NCBI GenBank assembly: GCA_023387815.1
Contig: JAEWHK010000010.1
Location: 1 to 64,000 of the forward strand
DNA length: 64,000 nucleotides
DNA from: Pseudomonadota bacterium
GTDB lineage: Bacteria; Pseudomonadota; Gammaproteobacteria; Burkholderiales; Burkholderiaceae_B
Reading direction: 5' to 3'
Shown: positions 58,491-64,000 of the stretch, in pieces
How the letters are laid out: each line of letters begins with the position of its first letter
Numbering within the stretch: position 1 is the stretch's first letter
Made by a program: the position numbers and the translations under genes
The notes under the pieces: model-generated
What the model was told of the DNA's origin: nothing
What the model saw: only the letters and a program-made list of their open reading frames with translations
Databases searched by the model: none

Positions 58491-61085
58491 ATGAACACTG
58501 CATACCGCAAGCCCCTTACCGGCACCCGCCTGGACTATTTCGACGCGCGCGCAGCGGTCGATGAGATCAAGCCGGGCGCCTACGACACGCTGCCTTACAC
58601 GTCGCGTGTGCTGGCAGAGAATCTGGTCCGTCGCTGTGATCCTGCCACGCTGACCGATTCGCTCAAACAGCTGATTGAACGCAGGCGCGACCTGGACTTT
58701 CCATGGTTTCCCGCAAGAGTGGTGTGCCACGACATCCTTGGCCAGACTGCGCTCGTTGATCTGGCCGGATTGCGCGAGGCCATCGCCAAACAGGGTGGCG
58801 ACCCTGCGCAGATCAATCCGGTTGTGCCCACACAGCTGATTGTGGATCATTCGCTGGCGGTCGAACACGCAGGCTTTGAGAAAGATGCATTTGAAAAGAA
58901 TCGTGCCATCGAAGATCGCCGAAACGATGACCGGTTTCATTTCATTAACTGGACCAAAAAAGCGTTCAGAAATGTCGACGTCATTCCACCGGGCAATGGC
59001 ATCATGCACCAGATCAATCTGGAGCGCATGTCACCCGTGGTTCACCAACGTGATGGCGTGGCCTTTCCTGATACGCTGGTCGGCACCGATAGCCATACAC
59101 CGCATGTTGACGCGCTGGGCGTCATTGCTATTGGCGTAGGCGGTCTTGAAGCAGAAAGTGTCATGCTGGGACGCGCATCGTGGATGCGCCTGCCGGACAT
59201 CATCGGCGTCGAACTCACAGGACAGTTGCAGCCGGGTATTACGGCTACCGATCTGGTCCTGGCGTTGACCGAGTTTTTGCGCAGCCAGAAAGTCGTATCG
59301 TCATATATTGAATTTTACGGTGAAGGCGCGGCGCATCTCACGCTGGGTGATCGCGCGACAATCTCAAATATGACGCCCGAATATGGTGCGACTGCGGCAC
59401 TGTTTTATATTGATCAGCAGACGATTGATTATCTGAAGCTGACCGGCAGGGACGACGAACAGGTCAGGCTGGTGGAATCCTATGCGAAACAAACCGGTCT
59501 ATGGGCCGATAGCCTGAAAACGGCCGAGTATGAGCGTGTGCTGACATTTGATTTGTCATCGGTCGTGCGCAATATTGCCGGTCCGTCCAATCCGCATCGA
59601 CGCGTGCCAACCACGGAACTGGCTGCGCGTGGCATTACCGGGGTAGTGGAAAATGAGCCCGGCCTGATGCCTGATGGAGCTGTCATCATCGCTGCCATTA
59701 CCAGTTGCACCAATACCAGCAATCCGCGCAACGTGATTGCGGCAGGTTTGCTGGCACGCAATGCCAACAAACTGGGACTGACTCGCAAACCCTGGGTCAA
59801 ATCATCGCTTGCGCCAGGTTCCAAAGCCGTGCAGCTTTACCTTGAAGAGGCCAATCTCCTGCCTGAACTGGAGAAACTGGGCTTTGGTATCGTCGCATTC
59901 GCCTGTACCACCTGTAATGGCATGAGTGGCGCCCTGGACCCGGTGATCCAGCAGGAGATTATCGACCGCGACCTGTATGCGACGGCCGTATTGTCAGGCA
60001 ACCGGAATTTTGACGGTCGCATCCATCCCTACGCCAGGCAGGCTTTCCTGGCATCACCACCGCTGGTCGTAGCCTACGCAATTGCAGGCACGATTCGTTT
60101 TGACATCGAAAAAGACGTTCTGGGCACTGATCAGAACGGCAGGCCCGTCACACTCAAAGACATCTGGCCGGATGATCAGGAAATCGATGCCATTGTGGCA
60201 AGCAGCGTCAAGCCCGAGCACTTCCGCAAGGTATACGAACCCATGTTTGCGGCCAGCGTAGAGCAAGGTGAATCCATTGATCCTCTGTACGAATGGCGAC
60301 CACAGAGTACATACATTCGCTGTCCGCCATACTGGGAAGGCGCGCTGGCCGGCGAGCGTACGCTTTCGGGCATGCGCCCGCTGGCTGTGCTGGGTGACAA
60401 TATCACGACCGATCACCTCTCTCCTTCCAACGCCATTATGCCCAATAGCGCAGCGGGCGAGTATCTGGCCAGGATGGGGCTACCGCAAGAGGATTTCAAC
60501 TCTTACGCGACCCACCGAGGCGACCATCTGACTGCGCAACGCGCAACCTTTGCCAATCCCAAGTTGCTCAATGAAATGGTGATGGAGAATGGCGAAGTGA
60601 AACAGGGATCGCTGGCTCGCATAGAACCTGAAGGCAAGGTGGTTCGGATGTGGGAAGCCATTGAAACCTATATGGAGCGCAAGCAGCCCCTGATTATTGT
60701 GGCGGGCGCAGATTATGGACAGGGTTCTTCGCGAGACTGGGCGGCCAAGGGTGTACGTCTGGCAGGTGTCGAAGTGATTGTTGCAGAAGGCTTTGAGCGC
60801 ATTCACCGCACCAATCTGGTTGGCATGGGTGTATTGCCGCTTGAGTTCAAGCCCGGCGTCAACCGCCAGACACTGAATATTGATGGCACTGAAACGTATG
60901 ATGTGCTGGGTCAGCCCAAGCCTCGCTCTACCCTGACACTTGTGATCAATCGGAAATCGGGCGAACGCGTCGAGGTGCCGGTGACCTGTCGTCTGGATAC
61001 GGCCGAAGAAGTGTCGATCTACGCGGCAGGCGGTGTCTTGCAACGCTTCGCGCAGGACTTCATCGAGTCAGCGGTTGCCGGCTAA
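58491..61085 (+). CDS. acnD: 2-methylcitrate dehydratase, Fe/S-dependent
   Basis: An aconitase-superfamily enzyme of 864 aa that dehydrates 2-methylcitrate to 2-methyl-cis-aconitate. [4Fe-4S] ligands are at TSCTNTSNPRNV and FACTTCNGMSGALD; substrate loops include VGTDSHTPHVDALGVIAIGVGGLEAE and DYGQGSSRDWAAKGVRL. It is the PrpF-requiring type and replaces PrpD. Confidence 0.95.
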   Translation: MNTAYRKPLTGTRLDYFDARAAVDEIKPGAYDTLPYTSRVLAENLVRRCDPATLTDSLKQLIERRRDLDFPWFPARVVCHDILGQTALVDLAGLREAIAKQGGDPAQINPVVPTQLIVDHSLAVEHAGFEKDAFEKNRAIEDRRNDDRFHFINWTKKAFRNVDVIPPGNGIMHQINLERMSPVVHQRDGVAFPDTLVGTDSHTPHVDALGVIAIGVGGLEAESVMLGRASWMRLPDIIGVELTGQLQPGITATDLVLALTEFLRSQKVVSSYIEFYGEGAAHLTLGDRATISNMTPEYGATAALFYIDQQTIDYLKLTGRDDEQVRLVESYAKQTGLWADSLKTAEYERVLTFDLSSVVRNIAGPSNPHRRVPTTELAARGITGVVENEPGLMPDGAVIIAAITSCTNTSNPRNVIAAGLLARNANKLGLTRKPWVKSSLAPGSKAVQLYLEEANLLPELEKLGFGIVAFACTTCNGMSGALDPVIQQEIIDRDLYATAVLSGNRNFDGRIHPYARQAFLASPPLVVAYAIAGTIRFDIEKDVLGTDQNGRPVTLKDIWPDDQEIDAIVASSVKPEHFRKVYEPMFAASVEQGESIDPLYEWRPQSTYIRCPPYWEGALAGERTLSGMRPLAVLGDNITTDHLSPSNAIMPNSAAGEYLARMGLPQEDFNSYATHRGDHLTAQRATFANPKLLNEMVMENGEVKQGSLARIEPEGKVVRMWEAIETYMERKQPLIIVAGADYGQGSSRDWAAKGVRLAGVEVIVAEGFERIHRTNLVGMGVLPLEFKPGVNRQTLNIDGTETYDVLGQPKPRSTLTLVINRKSGERVEVPVTCRLDTAEEVSIYAAGGVLQRFAQDFIESAVAG

Positions 61086-61106
61086 GGAACGTTAAAGGAA
61101 CAAAAC

Positions 61107-62297
61107 ATGAATCATGCACCTCAGATCAAAATAGCCGCGACCTATATGCGTGGCGGCACCAGCAAAGGGGTCTTTTTTAATCTGACAGATTTGCCCGAAG
61201 CGGCGCAGGTTCCGGGCGCTGCCCGCGATGCGCTGCTGTTGCGGGTAATCGGTAGCCCTGATCCTTATGGCAAGCACACCGATGGGATGGGAGGTGCCAC
61301 TTCAAGCACCAGCAAGATTGTTATTCTGTCCAAAAGCAGCCGTCCTGACCACGATGTGGATTATCTCTTTGGCCAGGTGTCAATTGACAAGCCATTCATT
61401 GACTGGAGTGGCAATTGCGGGAATCTGTCCGCGGCGGTAGGACCCTTTGCCATCAGCAACGGACTGGTTGAGCCTGATCGCATTCCGCAAAATGGGGTGG
61501 CGACCGTGCGTATCTGGCAGGCCAATATCAGCAAAACCATCATCTCGCATGTGCCTGTCTCTAACGGCGCGGTCCAGGAAACAGGCGACTTTGAACTCGA
61601 TGGTGTCACATTTGCTGCCGCCGAAGTCCGGCTTGAATTCATGGATCCGGCAGCGGAAGAAGAAGGTGCAGAAGGTGCCATGTTCCCCACCGGCAATCTG
61701 GTAGATGATCTGGACGTACCCGGAGTGGGACAATTGAAGGCAACCATGATCAATGCAGGCATTCCGACCATCTTCGTCAATGCGCGGGACATCGGTTATA
61801 CCGGCACGGAACTGCAGGACGCCATTAACAGTGACAGCAAAGCCCTGAACATGTTTGAGACCATACGTGCCCATGGCGCGTTGCGCATGGGTCTGATCAA
61901 AAATATCGAACAGGCCGCCCAGCGCCAGCATACGCCCAAGGTCGCCTTCGTCGCACAACCTGCAGACTATACTGCCTCCAGTGGCAAGCAAATAGGCACA
62001 GGCGATATCGATCTGGTGGTGCGTGCACTTTCCATGGGAAAATTGCATCATGCCATGATGGGCACAGCCGCAGTGGCTATCGGGACGGCAGCGGCAATTC
62101 CTGGCACACTGGTCAATCTTGCTGCAGGTGGTCGTGAGCGTGAATCCGTGACCTTCGGCCATCCATCGGGCACACTCAAAGTGGGTGCGCAGGCCGTTCA
62201 GGAGTCCGGCCAGTGGACTGTCAAAAAAGTGTCCATGAGCCGCAGTGCTCGCGTATTAATGGAAGGCTTTGTCCGAATTCCGGCAGAGGCCTTTTAA
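61107..62297 (+). CDS. prpF: PrpF, AcnD-accessory protein
   Basis: A 396 aa DAP-epimerase-fold protein of the PrpF family, which isomerises AcnD's product 2-methyl-trans-aconitate. It starts IKIAATYMRGGTSKGVFFNLTDLPEA and contains DKPFIDWSGNCGNLSAAVGPFAI; it ends with GHPSGTLKVGAQAVQ. It is 21 bp after acnD. Confidence 0.95.
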   Translation: MNHAPQIKIAATYMRGGTSKGVFFNLTDLPEAAQVPGAARDALLLRVIGSPDPYGKHTDGMGGATSSTSKIVILSKSSRPDHDVDYLFGQVSIDKPFIDWSGNCGNLSAAVGPFAISNGLVEPDRIPQNGVATVRIWQANISKTIISHVPVSNGAVQETGDFELDGVTFAAAEVRLEFMDPAAEEEGAEGAMFPTGNLVDDLDVPGVGQLKATMINAGIPTIFVNARDIGYTGTELQDAINSDSKALNMFETIRAHGALRMGLIKNIEQAAQRQHTPKVAFVAQPADYTASSGKQIGTGDIDLVVRALSMGKLHHAMMGTAAVAIGTAAAIPGTLVNLAAGGRERESVTFGHPSGTLKVGAQAVQESGQWTVKKVSMSRSARVLMEGFVRIPAEAF

Positions 62298-62351
62298 AGT
62301 CTGCACAGAAAAATTTTCACTCTATACCCTCATTCAGAAAGGATTAATCTT

Positions 62352-63212
62352 ATGTCAACCCGAAAGCAGCTCAGATCCCTCGTCGAGGCGCGCCGTGGCG
62401 TTATTGTTCCTGGCGCATTCAACGCCTTGTCTGCCAGAGTCATTGCCGATCTGGGATTTGAAGCCATTTATGTAACTGGCGCGGGTGTCACCAATATGTA
62501 CTTCGGCATGCCCGACCAGGGATTCATGGGTCTGCACGAGATTGCCGAACACACCGCGCGCATCCGCGATGCAGTCGATATCCCGCTGCTGGTCGATGCC
62601 GACACCGGTTTTGGCAATGCACTGAACGTTCGCCATACAGTACGGGTGCTGGAACGTGCCGGCGCTGACTGCATTCAGCTGGAAGATCAGGTGGCTCCCA
62701 AGCGCTGTGGTCACTTTTCCGGAAAGGAAGTGATTTCAACCGAAGAAGCGGTCAGCAAGATCAAAGCTGCCGTGGACGCTCGCCAGGATCCGGATTTTCT
62801 GATCATGGCGCGCACCGATGCGGCTGCCACCCTTGGCTTTGAGGCAGCGATCGAGCGCGCGGAGAAGTTTGCAGAGGCAGGCGCAGACATTCTTTTCGTT
62901 GAAGCCGTCACCAAGGCTGAAGAAGTGAAGGCGCTGCCCCAGCGTCTTGCCAAACCACAACTGATGAACATGGTCATTGGCGGTCGCACGCCCATTTTCA
63001 ATGCGGATCAGCTGGCCGAATTAGGCTATGGCGTCGTTCTGTATGCCAATGCGGCTTTGCAGGGTGCGGTTGCAGGCATGCAAAAAACACTGACAACGCT
63101 GCGCGATGAGAAGGAAGTGCAGGAATCCAGCGGCCTGGTCATCCCGTTTGCGGAACGTCAGCGCCTGGTCGGCAAACCCGAATGGGACGCGCTGGAAAAG
63201 CAATACACCTGA
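62352..63212 (+). CDS. prpB: 2-methylisocitrate lyase
   Basis: A 286 aa isocitrate-lyase-fold enzyme cleaving 2-methylisocitrate to pyruvate and succinate. It has PLLVDADTGFGNALNV, EDQVAPKRCGHFSGKEVIS (KRCGH active-site loop), DFLIMARTDAA and VIGGRTP. It is the last gene of the prp operon, not the first as in many proteobacteria. Confidence 0.95.
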   Translation: MSTRKQLRSLVEARRGVIVPGAFNALSARVIADLGFEAIYVTGAGVTNMYFGMPDQGFMGLHEIAEHTARIRDAVDIPLLVDADTGFGNALNVRHTVRVLERAGADCIQLEDQVAPKRCGHFSGKEVISTEEAVSKIKAAVDARQDPDFLIMARTDAAATLGFEAAIERAEKFAEAGADILFVEAVTKAEEVKALPQRLAKPQLMNMVIGGRTPIFNADQLAELGYGVVLYANAALQGAVAGMQKTLTTLRDEKEVQESSGLVIPFAERQRLVGKPEWDALEKQYT

Positions 63213-63513
63213 ATCTGCCCATAAGTCTTCAAATTATCCAATAAGACCCGCCACTTCGTTTCCCGTTGTCGACAGAACGTCGGGAGGACGATAGTGGTGG
63301 CGGCTCTGTTCACATTCGCATCAGCTTCGTTCACCTTCGCATCTGCTTCATCATCATAATAAAAGCGACTGCTGATCCCCTCCCCGCAAGCACCAGATCC
63401 GCCACTTTCTGCCTTCGTAGCAGTCCGACACATTTTATAGTGGGCGCATGTTCATATTCATGCAACAATACCGTCATAAACTGCTCACCTGAAACCTTTA
63501 GAAAAAGCCATCC
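63213..63513. other. Intergenic region after prpB with a 21-bp tandem repeat
   Basis: About 300 bp without a credible gene. A near-perfect 21-bp tandem repeat ttcacattcgcatcagcttc / ttcaccttcgcatctgcttc lies at 63309-63350. No strong terminator was recognised. Confidence 0.6.
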
Positions 63514-64000
63514 ATGAAAAAAAATATTGACTTGATCTACTTTAATGCAGGCGGCGGGCATCGCGCCTCGGCAAGGGCACTTGAGGCCGTACTGAAAAAC
63601 AGTCATCCGCACTGGAATGTCAGGCTGGTCAACCTTTTTGAAGTCCTGGATTCGCGACAGGTCTATAAGCGCGTGACGGGCGTGGCGCCGGAAGATTTTT
63701 ATAACCGCCAGCTGGCCAAGGGCTGGACGATTGCCATGACACCGGAACTGCGCATTCTGCAGGCGTTTATCCGCCTGACGCATCAGGTTATGGTCAAACG
63801 CCTGCAGGAACACTGGATTGAAACCGAACCCGACATGGTGGTTTCGCTGGTACCCAATTTCAACCGGGCCATGTACGAGAGCCTGGTCTCCTCGCTTCCC
63901 GGCGTGCCTTATGTAACGATTCTGACTGATCTGGCCGACAATCCGCCGCATTTCTGGATAGAGAAAAATCAGCAGCAGCATTTTATTTGCGGAACCGACA
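63514..64000 (+). CDS. MGDG synthase-like glycosyltransferase (partial, cut by window end)
   Basis: The first 162 codons of a glycosyltransferase-like protein. It begins MKKNIDLIYFNAGGGHRASARALE, with the GGGHRASA acceptor loop typical of MGDG synthase/processive diacylglycerol glucosyltransferases. Then come LVPNFNRAMYESL and TILTDLADNPPHFWI. The frame is open at the window edge. The SD is weak. It may glycosylate a lipid or a cell-envelope acceptor. Confidence 0.8.
   Translation, partial: MKKNIDLIYFNAGGGHRASARALEAVLKNSHPHWNVRLVNLFEVLDSRQVYKRVTGVAPEDFYNRQLAKGWTIAMTPELRILQAFIRLTHQVMVKRLQEHWIETEPDMVVSLVPNFNRAMYESLVSSLPGVPYVTILTDLADNPPHFWIEKNQQQHFICGTD

Noticed and set aside
63158..63433. Minus-strand frame with DEADAKVNEADANVN repeat
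   Set aside because: It is the reverse translation of the 21-bp tandem repeat after prpB, overlapping the prpB end, with no SD.

Overview
The window looks like chromosomal DNA from a betaproteobacterium of the Burkholderiales, most likely Alcaligenaceae (Advenella/Bordetella-like). This is an inference from gene content: a RisAS/OmpR-EnvZ-type two-component pair, a BoxABC aerobic benzoyl-CoA pathway with a BoxR regulator, a double-length UvrA, and the AcnD/PrpF form of the methylcitrate cycle. No rRNA, tRNA, CRISPR array, prophage or intact insertion sequence was found. Genes are tightly packed and mostly in short operons.

Layout. 1-4.4 kb: OmpR/EnvZ-type pair facing a two-gene cytochrome bd-like operon whose subunit I has lost the heme ligands. 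4.5-8.5 kb: glnS and minCDE. 8.7-14.5 kb: a glycine-zipper lipoprotein, ettA, an acidic hypothetical protein, a GT2 glycosyltransferase, a 42-residue basic small protein and pdxA. 14.8-20.6 kb: a tandem-duplicated UvrA-like protein (about 1900 aa) behind a perfect LexA-type box. 20.7-26.4 kb: a DUF2239 gene behind twin palindromic operators, tcdA, chaC, and a pdxH / flavin reductase / lhgO-like / purU run.

26.4-28.26 kb has no conventional gene. It holds four tandem copies of a 445-494 bp unit. On the minus strand each unit encodes a 22-residue hydrophobic peptide with a strong Shine-Dalgarno sequence. On the plus strand each has a near-consensus promoter, a covarying 5' stem-loop and a UUCG-capped terminator, which together define an RNA of about 148 nt fully antisense to the peptide gene. 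This is the architecture of an Ibs/Sib-type type I toxin-antitoxin locus, here as a four-member array, and it is the most exciting element of the window.

28.3-34.3 kb: LysR/gcdH, a MaoC-like hydratase, an alpha/beta hydrolase, and LysR/MFS. 34.5-47.2 kb: the benzoate unit. boxC-boxB-boxA run on the minus strand; boxR is beside them. On the plus strand follow a DUF4863 gene, benzoate-CoA ligase and a five-gene branched-chain-type ABC importer. TGCA-rich palindromes sit at both promoters. Together they take up the substrate, activate it to benzoyl-CoA, epoxidise it and open the ring.

47.3-51.1 kb: a minus-strand run of an L,D-transpeptidase, a MepK-like peptidase, a 3-hydroxyacyl-CoA dehydrogenase-like protein and an MnmM-like methyltransferase. 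51.2-55.6 kb: dienelactone hydrolase, LysR, an orphan ABC binding protein and mmsA. 55.7-63.2 kb: an ScfR/RamB-type regulator divergent from prpC-acnD-prpF-prpB, which oxidises propionyl-CoA, a product consistent with the neighbouring mmsA. The window ends inside an MGDG-synthase-like glycosyltransferase gene.
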